Shown here: in pieces, positions 45,952-57,344 of the stretch | Layout: each line of letters starts with the position of its first letter | Numbering within the stretch: position 1 is the first letter of the stretch | Assembly (NCBI RefSeq): GCF_003086295.3 | Contig: NC_092051.1 | Coordinates: 19,029,940 to 19,093,939, forward strand | Source of the DNA: Arachis hypogaea | Taxonomy: Eukaryota; Streptophyta; Magnoliopsida; Fabales; Fabaceae | DNA length: 64,000 bases | Direction of reading: 5' to 3' | Notes under the pieces: generated by a model | The model's database searches: none | Told to the model about the DNA's origin: nothing | The model's input: only the letters and a program-made list of their open reading frames with translations | Position numbers and translations under genes: made by a program

Positions 45952-47778
45952 TGAAGGTTCTTGATGGCCTAGAGAAAGGAGATTGAATCTATGGCATTCT
46001 TTTAAGTTAATTGATTAACCCTTAAAACCAGGAAATGAAACTTTGCTACTGTTTGTCTACGTGATGGATTATGCAGGAGACAATTTAGTTTTGTCTCATA
46101 AATCGCAGAGAGAGAAAATAGTACAAAGAAGAAGAAAATGGCACCAGCATATATCCTGATTCAGTTGCTTTGTGCAATGTAACCTACATCCAGTCTCCAT
46201 CACAATGTTGGTGGAATTTTCACTATACTTTCAAGTGTTACAAACACCAATTTCCTAGGACTCAACATAATGCTATCTGGGACAAACCAAACTTCAACAC
46301 AAGTCTAATTTGGCTAGGCAACATCCTAGACTCTCACTACACTAAGTGCTTACCCAACTTAGTACGGGATATATCGGATATACAATGCAAAACAGAAATA
46401 CAATCAAATAGAAATCTGAAATCAACTTTGGCTTTTCTCTCCAAGTTTCTCTCTTTGCCTTTTCTCTCTATTTGGCTTTTTCAATTGCCTCACATTTATG
46501 CCTTTTTCCACTCAAGAGAAAACATAGAAAGATAAACATTGAAATAGAATAATAAACCAGTAAACCATGAAGGAGATGATGATCACAGCCTTAAAGCTAT
46601 CAGATGAACCAACTTCAGAACTCTCTATGATTGTTCTTCATTTTGGTGGTATGTTTCTTTGATGTAGAAATACAGTCCAAAGCGTTGAATTCTCACTGGA
46701 AATTCTCTCAATGCAACTCAGATTCTGGTTCTCTCTCCTTGCCTTCAAACTGAAGTGATTTTCCTATTTGTATGAGCTCTGTCTCAACACCTAGGGCTTA
46801 CTTCATAAAGTCAGCTTCTTGAATCTAGGGCTAGCTGAAGTCTTTTTTCTTCTTTCTTCCATCAGCCCAAAAATCAAGGATTTGGAATCAGAGACAAGTA
46901 ATACACCTTCCTTGAAAACAGATTTTTTTCAATGGATTTGATAAATCCAAGCCCTCAGATTTGTGCTTTGCCTCCAAGAAACAATTGTAGCCATTGATTC
47001 ACAAAGATGTAAACAACAACCACTTTCTTCATTTTTTTTCGAAATGGTATGTGTAGAAGAAGGTAGGTTTCAATCAAGCTATCAACATGCATATAAGTGG
47101 AAACAATCTACTTTTATATTCTGATCGAGCTAGAAGAGCCCTTTGCTTTTGGCTTCAATGATTTGATCTTTTCTTCAAGAAACTTCTTTCTCTTTTTTTC
47201 TTTGTGTATTATTCGAAAGACAAAGCTTGCACTGAAGAACTCTCTTTTTTTTCTCTGTGTTATACCCAGAGGACATCTAACATTCCAACTGTTGATTTCT
47301 TGCTTTTGGAGAAACCACGTTGGATGATGTGAAAGAGAGAAGAGAGAAAAGATGAAATTTTGGTTCGGTGGTGGTGGAAAGGTTCAAAAGCAATTGAAAT
47401 TTCAAATTCTTTAGTTGGCATCTAAGTGAGTAAGTGAAATTGGACATGGATCACCTAGTTGGGCCTTGAGCTTATGTTTGGTTCAATTCCTTTCTTCACA
47501 CTAGCATATCAGATTTCTTTTTCCTTTGGGCCAATTACTTTCTTTGATCCTTGAGGCATTCTTTTCATCTATAATAGAAATTTAGGAATGAACAGTTAGT
47601 TTCATGAACTTGTGTAAATGGGCCAGACTCATTTTAGACTTATTTTCATTCTTCTTGGACCAGTGTGATTTAATTAAGTTCCTGCACACTAAACACACTA
47701 GTCACAGATACAATTGGGCTTTCAACCCAAACACCAAATGTTTGTCATCATCATTATTATTAATTTTCAAACTCAACA
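45952..47778 (-). mobile_element. Solo LTR of a copia element, 1.8 kb
   Basis: The block has TG...CA ends (TGAAGGTTCTTGATGG on the plus strand, ACTCAACA at the right) and is flanked by identical AGTTC copies (45947-45951 and 47779-47783). On the minus strand it begins TGTTGAGTTTG and soon runs into GATGATGACAAACATTTGG. No internal retrotransposon sequence adjoins either edge, so it is a solo LTR left by recombination between two LTRs. It interrupts the 3' region of the gypsy element. Orientation is inferred from its resemblance to other plant copia LTRs. Confidence 0.75.
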
Positions 47779-47875
47779 AGTTCCACTAAAGCTTTTTCAT
47801 TCTGGTAAAGGGATGCGCCACACATCACATCCGCATGCACCAATTCATACAAGTCATCTTTTACCTCAACAACTT

Positions 47876-49044
47876 TGGGTGTGTTTGGTAAACACGTTAG
47901 AAGTACAAGAAGCACGTTCAATCTTCTTAAATGCTGCAATTTTTGTTTGGCTAGTTTTTTTCTTCACCAGAAGCAATAAATTCTAACTTTTGCATTTAGT
48001 TTCTGCGTTCACTTCATAAATTAAAAAATTAATTGACATTTTACCAATTGTGCCCTTCAATCTCATATACAATAAAAAATACCAAAAACAATCATCAAAG
48101 TTCTTGAATTTTTTGTATGACTATGCTTTACAAACAAAATTTTTTTAATATTATTATTATTACTCTTTGTTAAGTTTTAATTTTTATCAATTTTATTTAT
48201 TTTTTTATTAATAGTATAGATATTTTTATTTAAAATTTTTTTATATTCACTTATATGTATTATTGTAATTTTTTAATAGAATTTTTAGTATTCATTGTTC
48301 ATATGTTTTTTTTTAATCATTTTTATTAATACATATTTTTTTCATAGAACTTTATTTTTTTATTTGACTTTGTATATTTTTTACTATGTGTTCTTAAATT
48401 AGTATATATTTTATTTATTATTATTAATTTTTATAATATAAATTTTAGAAAGATATAATTAAATACAAAGAGTACTAAAGAAGAGTACTAACAAATTATA
48501 ACCAAAAGAATATTAAATTTCAACACATAAATTTAAATTCTTTTCAAAAGTAATTATAGCAAAAAAATGTTAAAATAATATAAATTTAAATGATATAAAC
48601 GTAATTTTAAATGATGTAATCCAAATAACATTCATTTTATTATAATCTATTTTAATACAAAATTACCAAACATAAATTACTTTAACACTAACTCACTTTT
48701 TATCAAAATTAATTTTATATAAAATTTTATTTACAAACTCTAATCCAAACATACACTTTACCTTTTACTTTCTTCGTTACAACAACAAACTTAGAAGAAA
48801 AAGGTAAGAATGAAAAACTAACCTTTCGCTTTTTGATAGATTTACTACAAATGATGTCTTCTTCCAACGCACAAAAGCAAAAGGAAAAACCAAAACCACT
48901 ATCACACAGACACAATTGACATACACCATTTATTATTAACTATTAGATTGACCAACTGTGCACTTCCCACAACACATCTAATGGCCATAATTACCTTGAT
49001 TTAACCACCCACCAACATTTATTAAGATACCGAACCAAACGCAC
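47876..49044. repeat. Probable small TIR element within the gypsy 3' region
   Basis: The left edge reads GGGTGTGTTTGGTAAACACG, and the right edge, inverted, AGGTGCGTTTGGTTCGGTATC near 49044. A second inverted edge (GTGTATGTTTGGATTAG) lies near 48760, so two related elements or a nested pair are possible. No unambiguous target duplication can be fixed. The interior is AT-rich with no gene. Confidence 0.35.
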
Positions 49045-49208
49045 CTTTGAAATTTCCCAAAAACAAAAACAATTACTACAAGCTTGATCGTTGAATGACT
49101 CCTCAGCATGTTGATTTTGGGACTCGGATATTGACACAATATTTTATTCCCATAACGTCGTCTATTTAGACAAAAGTTTAACTAACTACCGGTGATAATA
49201 AGTTAAGT

Positions 49209-49718
49209 TTGGAGTTGTGATCTATATCTAAATATTTTGGATACACGATGTTATATTTTGGAACTAACTATTTAAATTCAAAATAGCCAATTCAAAATGA
49301 AAAATTTGGAGCTGTGATTTATATCTAAATATCTCGGATACACTATGTTATATCTTGAAACTAACTATTTAAATTCAGAACAGCCAATTCAAAATAAAAA
49401 AGCCGTTTTACACCTCTATAGTAGCTACGCAAATCTTGAACCACAGACATATAAATTGACAATAGATATGAACCAAACGAAATATAGAAGGCAATTAGAT
49501 ATACCAAAAAAAAGAACATTTCGATTTTATGTTTGAGTATCCCAAGATTAAACACTGACTTAACGTTACAATCTTTTTTGTAGATTTTTTCAAATTGATT
49601 AGATTAACTAAAAATCAATAGCACAACACGCAAGAGAAAGGCATCATTAAAGCTCCCTTCAGTGTCAACAAACTATACTTCCGTCTTCAGAGTCCAATTC
49701 TAAGACAAAACAGAATAT
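49209..49718 (+). repeat. 3' LTR-like copy of the gypsy element
   Basis: It matches the 5' LTR (38440-38856) in order along its length, with many transitions. Its first 100 bases are duplicated in tandem: a block beginning TTTGGAG(T/C)TGTGAT(C/T)TATATC occurs at about 49208 and again at about 49304. It could be the true 3' LTR or an independent solo LTR of the same family. Confidence 0.65.
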
Positions 49719-49973
49719 ATTTAAAATATGTTAATATTAATTGGCTTGATATTTTTGTTAAAGATAAAGTATTATGCGTTTATTATTTTAATTATTTTTT
49801 TATTGTTTATTTCCTATAAATAAGCCGTAGAATTATCATATTTACACATTACAATATACTCATTGTAGAGTGATATATATTAATGTATTAATGCGTTAAA
49901 ATCTTTAAAGTTTTACTTATTTTACTTTTACTTTTTAACAAAAATGAAAAAACAAAATAACAAATACTTTTAA

Positions 49974-50956
49974 GGGTAAAATATTTTAATAAACTAAACA
50001 TGAATTAAAATTATGTGTACCTTTCAAATAAAATTGTGTTATGTACATATTTTAAGATTTACTTTTATGTAAATTGAATTGACTTAAATCGATTTAAGGT
50101 TGATAGTAGTAGATCGAAGTTAACAAATTTGATTTGTAGACATGGTGGTAAATCAAAGTGATTCCATTGAATTTAACATGACAAGAAAGTTCTTCCAAAA
50201 TAATTCAAAACAAGTACATTGAATTTACTGTTAGAGGTAGGTGCATACATGTAAATCGAATGGATGGAATTCGATTTATGTGTTTTATACACCAAATGCA
50301 TAAATAGAACAGAGGCTAATTCGATTAATAAGAGAGATACATGTATATACAAACAGAGCTTGGTCAATTTAATTTACTATGTTTTCACTTTTCAACCTAT
50401 GTAAATAAGGGTTAAAAAAAATATTATTCAAAAATTTATGAGACTTTTTTAAAAATATTTATGAATTATTAAAATTAGACGAAATAATATTATATGGAAT
50501 TTGAATTTTTTTGCATTGATTTTTATATAAAATACTCATATCATTGTAATTATTCACTTTGTGACGAGTACAACTAAAATTTTATTAATAATTTTAAATT
50601 AAATATTTTTATAAAATTTTAAAATTTTTTATTATAAGCATTTTTTATAATTATTGTAAATAATTTTATAAAATTTAAAAAAATGTTATGAATACTATAA
50701 AAATTTAAAATGTACTCGTATTTATATAGTGAATAAAATTATTTATTCAAATTTTTATAATACTCATAACATCTTTTTAAGCTATTTTTAAATTTTATAA
50801 AATTATTTACAATCATTACAAAAAATTCTACTATCAACTTTAAATCGATTTAAGTCAATTCGATTTATATAAAAATAAGCTTTGGGGCGTACACTAATAC
50901 AATTTCATTTGGTGATACTAGTTTTAATTTATGTCTAATTTATTAAAATTTACACC
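49974..50956. mobile_element. Long inverted-repeat element, about 980 bp
   Basis: The two ends are complementary over more than 100 bases: the left arm holds TTTTAATAAACTAAACATG and GACTTAAATCGATTTAAGG, and the right arm carries their inverse near 50840-50945. The interior is AT-rich and also partly self-complementary. I could not fix a target duplication, so the borders are approximate and the superfamily open. Confidence 0.6.
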
Positions 50957-51751
50957 GTCCTACATGACGCTTTGTAGTGTGTGTATTCTCTTTTGCCGTA
51001 TTTTTTTTATGGGACCTGATGCTATACTTCTTGAAACTTTGAAGTATTAAAACTTCTCTTAAAGAGTTAGAAAAAAATTAATATTTATGATTATTTTATA
51101 TTTTTTATTTAAAATTTGTTTGGGTTAAAATTAATATTTTACTTTGGATAAGTTTGGACTTATTATACTATTTTATTAATATTAATCATATTAGATTATT
51201 TTAACATTAAAAAAAAAACTATTATAACATTACAATTGAAACAAAAATAAAAAATTTAAAAAATTAAAAACTCAAAACATATTTTTAGGATTAATTCGTA
51301 AAAGACCAAAAAATACACTTTAAGATTAAAATTATTTAATTTTAATTTAAAATTTATTTAATTAAAAAGACAAAAATATTCTTTTAATATTAATATTATT
51401 TAAATATATTAAAATAAAAAGACCAAAATACTATTTATTTTGTGTAAGTATATTGAAAGAGAAAAAAAACTCTATGCCATTAATTACTTAAAAATATTTA
51501 TAAATTAATTTTAATTTTAAAAATATAAATTTATATGTATACTATACAACATAAAATAAATATCTGGTATAAGAGAATGTATTTAATTATTGTTCTTCTT
51601 TTTAATTTTAAAAATTAATGATCTTAAGTATTTTGTATCCTAATTTTAATTATTTATATTTAGTTCATCTCATTATACTTAAAATTCATTTTTATTATAC
51701 TGTATATACTAAAGCACATTTATGTTGTGATTTTTTTTATGTTCTATATCT
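50957..51751. other. AT-rich intergenic sequence
   Basis: No gene or element border is supportable. The sequence is dominated by A and T runs. It ends at the 9-bp target duplication of the Pack-MULE. Confidence 0.4.
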
Positions 51752-51760
51752 TTTTATTTA

Positions 51761-52953
51761 GAAAAAAATTACCATTTGTACTTATGAATTTTGCTAACGC
51801 TGACAAAAGTACCCATTAAACAAGAAAACTAACGTTGTACCCATGAAAGATGGGTTCTGTGTGACAATAGTACTCAAACCATGATTTTTCGTTGACTTTT
51901 TAATAAAATTTTTAAATTACCATTTTTATCTTCTTTCCCAAATTCCAAATTTCACAACCCTCATCCTTCGTCTTCTTCTGCAGCCACCAAAAAATTTAAA
52001 AGATTAAAAATCGTAGATTATTAATTATTTGAGGTTATTGTTCAAATATTATGGATTTGTAGATCTAGTGTAGAAAAAGAAAAAGAAATTTGTTGCAGAG
52101 GAGAAGTTTCGCTGGAAACTCACAGGAAGAGCAGCACTTGCTGATGATGTCGTCGTCGAAAGTAGGCTTGGGAGTGTGGGTCCTTCTTCACCCTGCATTC
52201 CCCTGGCTATGTCTTCGATCGTACTCGTCATGTTCAGAAGCTCATCCTCATCAATGTACCCCGCCACCATCATTATCCCTCATTGTTCTCCAGTACTCAA
52301 AGTGAAACAAGATCCTTCAACAATAATGTTGCTACCACCACAACCTTCTAGAGGGTTCTGCGGTGGCCTCGGAAACCTAGCCTGAGCAGCGGCGGCTGCG
52401 ATGTGAATATCAGTCCACCAAATGGCATGAAAATACTCTAACAGCAGCCCCTTTTTCTACCTCTTGTTGGCTCTGGTTGCTGAATTCTGCTACTTATTGC
52501 TTTGGAATAAGAAGAACAACAATATTTAGGTTGAAGAGTTTGACAATGCTTTCTTAGTGTTGTTGTTGCATCCGAAGAAGAAAGAAACAACAAGGATAAT
52601 GATGTTAAAGTTGATTTGGATTTAGATTTGGGAAACAAATTAGGATTGGAATAAAGAGAGATGGAGGTTGAGGATAAAGGTTAGAGGAAGACATCATATG
52701 CTTGGGTCTTGTGGGAATGGTGACTGGCGGTGGCAGAGAAAAACGAAAAACGAGAGTTGTGAAATTTGAAATTTGGGGAAGAAGATAGAAGGGATAATTT
52801 GAAAATTTTATTAAAAACTCAATGAAAAAATCACGGTTTTGGTACTATTGTCACACAGAACCCATCTTTCATAGGTACAACGTTAGCTTTCTTGTTTGAT
52901 AGGTACTTTTGTTAGCGTTAGTAAAATTTATGGTTACAAATGGTAGTTTTTTC
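51761..52953. mobile_element. Pack-MULE, 1.2 kb, carrying a host gene fragment
   Basis: Inverted repeats of roughly 190 bp start GAAAAAAATTACCATTTGTA at the left and GAAAAAACTACCATTTGTAA (inverted) at the right. A perfect 9-bp duplication TTTTATTTA flanks it (51752-51760 and 52954-52962). There is no transposase. The interior is GC-richer than its surroundings and on the minus strand resembles the C-terminal part of a DREB/ERF transcription factor. Elements of this build are called Pack-MULEs. Confidence 0.88.
52049..52425 (-). pseudogene. Captured DREB/ERF C-terminal fragment
   Basis: On the minus strand the frame reads TDIHIAAAAAQARF, then a Pro- and Gly-rich stretch, an in-frame stop at 52282-52280, then GYIDEDELLNMTSTIEDIAR followed by GMQGEEGP. 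An Ala-rich DIQxAAA helix followed by an acidic (V/I)DEDE(L/I)xNMPxLxxxMAxGM motif is typical of the C-terminal half of DREB-type AP2/ERF proteins. The AP2 DNA-binding domain is not present. The stop and missing domain make it non-functional. The identification rests on two short motifs. Confidence 0.5.
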
Positions 52954-52962
52954 TTTTATTTA

Positions 52963-53381
52963 AACACCAATTCATAAAAGTAAATATAAATATATAATAA
53001 AAAATTTATTTATTTAAGTATTATAAAGAGAATATTATTCAAAAAATAAAAACTATTCTTAAAATTATTATTAAAATTTTGAAATAATTTGAATAAATAG
53101 ACTTAACTCTCTAATGTTTTTTAACGAAGACAAGATACAAGATTGAGACAATAATATATTTTAAAAAAAAATTTAGAAATCACCACTAATTTTATTGAAA
53201 AAAAAACTTTAAATTTTTATAAAATACTTTTTTTTTTAGAGTTTGGAACCCACCTGACCTAATTATCTCAAAAACAAAAATATACTATTTATATAATTTT
53301 TACCTAACCTTAGTCAAACTTCAACCATCATTCACATTTTTTTTTATTCTTATTTTTCTTCGTTGCAAAATTTTTTTCCCT
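52963..53381. other. AT-rich spacer between Pack-MULE and MITE
   Basis: It holds long A and T runs only. No gene, repeat border or regulatory signal is supportable. Confidence 0.35.
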
Positions 53382-53390
53382 TTTTTTAAA

Positions 53391-53701
53391 GGTTTAATTA
53401 CTCTGTTGATCCCTATAGTTTCGCAAAATTTTCAATTAGGTCCTTATACTTTTTTTTTTCTTTTAATTGAGTTTTTGCACCAAATTTTTTTTAATTGGGT
53501 CCTTACACTTTTTTTTTTCTTTTATTTAGGTCCCTGTACCAATTCTTTTTTTTTTTAGTTGGGTCCCTATAAAATTAAGCCAATTACTACTAAGATGGAC
53601 TTAATTGAAAAAAAAATTGGTGCAGGGACCCAATTAAAAAAAAGTATAGGGACCTAATTAAAAATTTCACGAAACTATAGGACTAACAGAATAATTAAAC
53701 C
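53391..53701. mobile_element. Mutator-type MITE, 311 bp, copy 2
   Basis: Same family as 11936-12212: inverted ends GGTTTAATTA, GGTCCCTATAG-type runs and a self-complementary interior. A perfect 9-bp duplication TTTTTTAAA flanks it (53382-53390 and 53702-53710). Confidence 0.88.
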
Positions 53702-53749
53702 TTTTTTAAAATCTAATTCTAATTCGGTATTCAAATTAATAAAATTTGA

Positions 53750-54141
53750 ATTGAATTGTATGCAATTTGAAAAGGTTTACTTCTTGTTTGGGAGAGTGAA
53801 TTTCGTGAGGTTATTTGTGAAACAGACTGTTTAGAAGCTCTTTTCTTGGTAAACCAAAGAATGCTTGGTAAGGATATTCTGGAATGGGATTTGGCAAAGC
53901 ATATACGGGAGGTTATGAATTGGAATTGGAGAGTCTCTATTCTTTTAATTCAGAGGACTGCAAATAGTGTTGCAGATTGTATGGCTAAAGCAGCTGCTTC
54001 TGTCGCGGACATTCACTCGAATTGGAGCCAACCATGAAGTGAGCTTCAACATCTAATAGATTTAGATATGACCCTAGCCAATTAATTTGGTTTTGTATCT
54101 TTTTTTTTTTCTTTCTTTTCTATTTAGTCACTAAAAAAAAA
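53750..54141 (+). mobile_element. 5'-truncated L1-type LINE, 3' end only
   Basis: About 390 bases are flanked by a perfect 15-bp duplication ATTAATAAAATTTGA (53735-53749 and 54142-54156) and end in an A run. The body encodes the tail of a plant LINE RNase H-like domain: EVICETDCLEALFLVNQR, then RVSILLIQRTANSVADCMAK, ending at 54037. Severe 5' truncation with an A tail is the usual outcome of target-primed reverse transcription. Confidence 0.85.
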
Positions 54142-54156
54142 ATTAATAAAATTTGA

Positions 54157-55103
54157 TATGATCGGTCTAGGTTTAGTCACAAAATATATTTACCCAATCC
54201 ATTTCAAAGCGATCAAATTTAATCAGTTGAGTTCTCAATTTCTTCTAAACCCAACCCAAGTCAATCCAATTACACTCGAACTTCATGGATTAAACATTAG
54301 AAACAATAACTCTAGTTATGAATCTGACGATAATGTAATACTATTCTTCTCCTTAATTTGTGACTACTTACTTAAAATTATTTTTAATTTTAATTTTTAC
54401 TATAAAAATCTAAAATTATTTTCAACTAATAACCTAAAATAAACATCTTCAATGGAATCTTAAAAAAAAATTATGCAGTACCTCAATGCATTTAGATTTG
54501 TTTTCAATATTTTCTTTTTCTTTTGAAGTATTTTTGACAAATTAATTTGAAATAACATTTAAAAAAAATGTTAATTTTGTTCCTAATATATGTATGTTAT
54601 AATATAATTAATTTTTAAAATCATGATGCTATGGATGAAGAATAGTTGTATATAAGATAAATTTTATGAGATAAATTATAATATTAAATAAATAATTAAA
54701 ATAAATAAAATTTAAAATTATTAATTAATTAGAATTTATAAATAAATTTAATAATTTTAATAACTTATATACCAATAGAACATGTTAAATTCTCAAGAGT
54801 AAATAATCAAAAACAAAATCTCAATAGTAATCATAATTACCATTTTATTGAAAATATATTTTAGAGGTTATAATTAATGTGTTTGTAGTTTTACAAAAAG
54901 AATGCATTAATTACTTAACGATGTTACCAATATACATTTATGATTAAACTAAGTAACATATGCAGTTTTCTTTCTAAAGTTTGATGGAGTTTCAAAACTC
55001 CAAATAATATAAGAGTATTGTAACAGCCACCCTTTTCATTTCATCAGCTGCCATTCCATAACATTTGCTTTGCTGTTTCTTCTTCGTCATCTTCTTTTCT
55101 GAC
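54157..55103. other. AT-rich region upstream of the B3 gene
   Basis: No transposon border or additional gene is recognisable. The last 100 bases, before the ATG at 55104, become C/T-rich and probably contain the 5' UTR of the B3 gene. Confidence 0.4.
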
Positions 55104-56863
55104 ATGGAACATCCACAGCCCCCTTATCATACCAAAACCTTTCCTGCTGAATTCTTCAAAGTTTACTTGCCCCAAAGGAGTTCTACTCTCTTGGTATGTA
55201 TCTATATTCTAATATCTCATTCTGATCTTTTTCAAGAATGTTTCTTTCCCATTTCCACCCAACAAATGGATTTCATTCTCATTATTCTCTTAAAAAAATT
55301 AAAAAAAAAATCCCCTAGTGATATTCAAAAACAAAAAAGTATATCTTTTAATGCAGTTGCATCGTTAAGGGCATGATCTTTGTTTATACTAGCACTTAAA
55401 GATCATGTCTTTCAACGTAATAAGAGCAACACTACGTATCACTTTATTCTTGGGAGCTACCATGTTTTTTCAGTGTATACCAGCGACTACCATGGATGCA
55501 AGTTGATCATATTATAATTTAAAGTGCATTCAGTGTATATATATCGCTGGAACTTATTCTTTTTCCTTTTTTTAGCGCATACCAAAGGCTTTCAGTGCCA
55601 AGTTCATCAATGCAAATATAGTAAGAAAGACTGCTCTTGTGGATCATGAAGGAAACTCTTGGGATGTTGAGTTAAAGAAGATGGAGGATGGATTATTGGT
55701 CCTCAAGAATGGATGGAAAGAGTTTGCTAGAGACAAGTGTTTGGAACAAGCTGATTTCTTGGTCTTTGAGTATGATGGCAACTCCAAGTTTCATGTGAAG
55801 ATATTTTCCAAAAGTGGATGCAGAAAAGAAGCTGCAATTAGTGGGAAACTTAACCCCGTTATGATCTCGGATGATGAAGATTCTGATCTTCAGAATAGTA
55901 AAAGAAAGCATGAGCGTGGCCTTAAAAGGAAACTTTCACCAATCACGGCACTCAAATTAAACCAGAAATCTCACTCAAAAAAGGGTAACTACAAGAACTA
56001 ATACTTGCCTTTTAAAGTTGTCAACTTGTCATTTGTTACACAGCTAAAAGTAAATGTATGTGCTAATTAAGTGTTTGCTTTTGTTGTTGCCATATGAAGG
56101 AACTACTGTACGGAAATCCAAAAGAGTTAAGAATGGGGCAAATGGTAGCAACTGTGAGAGCAAGGCATCTGGTCTTGTGAAGTTCGTTCCCCTGAAGGAC
56201 CCTCATTTTGTGACACCTATGTCACACTGGAGAATGAAGAAAATGGTTAGTTTTTTTTTTGTTTATTCTTATTTTGGTTCTACAAAGTTATTAAATAGAT
56301 GCAAAATAAATATAATTTTTGTTTCTTATTTAGTTGTTTCTGTAGTTAGCACGATATCTGGGATTGTGGGAGAAAACAATTCAACGTTGTAAACTTTGTT
56401 ATGTATGGAGGACGTGCAGTGCTTATTATATATTAAACAAAACCAGCTAATACTTCTATTTTTGAAGATACAATTAGTATTATTTTTTCCTCTAAGTAAA
56501 GGCATGGTTCTCTCTTCCGTTTTCAAATGCATGCAATAATACTTTGGGATTAGATTGGATGATATACATAACAAAAATGGTGTTGGTTGTTGCCTTGTTG
56601 GTGGGATGCAGGAAATTCCTAGAAGAGTAACAAAGGAATTGAACATCAGCCTAAAATCAGGGATTATGCTGCGAGACGAGAATGACAAGCTATGGCCAGT
56701 GAAGATCGTCACCGGGGATCGCGGACGCTGCTATTTCGCAAAAGGGTGGTCTAGTTTCTGGAAGGCTAAAAGTGTTGAAGAGGGCAACCTTTGTGATTTC
56801 AAGTTTGTTGTTGGCAAAGAGAATAGAGCTGAGGAACTGCTTGTGAGAGTACACTCACATTAA
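55104..56863 (+). CDS. B3-domain DNA-binding protein, REM-like, two B3 domains (298 aa)
   Basis: Four exons (55104-55193, 55576-55984, 56100-56245, 56612-56863) join in frame at GT-AG sites. The first B3 domain covers residues about 9-105: FFKVYLPQRSSTLL, RIPKAFSAKF, NSWDVELKKME, LKNGWKEFARD and ADFLVFEYDGNSKFHVKIF. A basic Lys/Arg-rich linker (KRKHERGLKRK) follows. The second B3 spans exons 3-4: IPRRVTKELNISLKSGIML, WPVKIVTGDRGRCYF, KGWSSFWKAKSVEEGNLCDF. REM proteins are nuclear and several act in reproductive development. The target site is unknown. The gene appears intact and converges with PNG1. Confidence 0.9.
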
Positions 56864-57344
56864 ATGATAAAAAACAACTACCAAAATATGGTGTCTTCTT
56901 TAGTTGAATTAAGTATTGGTCTCGTTTCATAGTTTCAGACAGTATCATCATAGTGTTGTTGCGTCTCTAGACAGTAGGTTATTTCATAGTTTCAGACAGC
57001 TCAACGTTTTATAATTTATTGATAGCGTCTATACATGAATGTTGGAAAGTGCAAAATTGAGAGACGGAATTCATGAGCACCAACCATAAACCAAAAACTT
57101 GATAGAACAATCTTAAAGTCTTATTATTCTCAAGACATATCTTGAATAGGTCCCCTTTTTTTTTGGTGAAACATTCATTTAAAAGTACTTATCGATTATC
57201 ACATACTAGTATATAACTTACAAATTCAGGCAATGAACTTGACTTTACAATGAAGAGAGTGAAACTTGATTTCACATATTGACATTGTGAAAATAATACA
57301 GACAACTACGATGTATCAATTCAGTTGAGAATTTTCCCCACATT
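56864..57344. other. Intergenic region between convergent B3 and PNG1 genes
   Basis: About 480 bases hold both genes' 3' UTRs. A phrase like ATTTCATAGTTTCAGACAG occurs twice near 56922-56999, a small direct repeat. No element border is evident. Confidence 0.4.

Larger units (their letters stand above)
38440..49718 (+). mobile_element. Decayed Ty3/gypsy retrotransposon, Tat-type, with nested insertions
   Basis: A 5' LTR (38440 to about 38856) is followed by a decayed primer binding site, gag, protease, reverse transcriptase, RNase H, a second archaeal-type RNase H, integrase (to 43972), an antisense ORF region (44361-45640), and a 3' LTR-like copy (about 49209-49718). The extra RNase H, with DGASN and HCDSLLVVQQVN blocks, and the antisense ORF point to the Tat lineage. 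A copia solo LTR (45952-47778) and a probable small TIR element interrupt the 3' region. No clean target duplication is seen, so pairing of the two LTRs is inferred. Confidence 0.75.
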
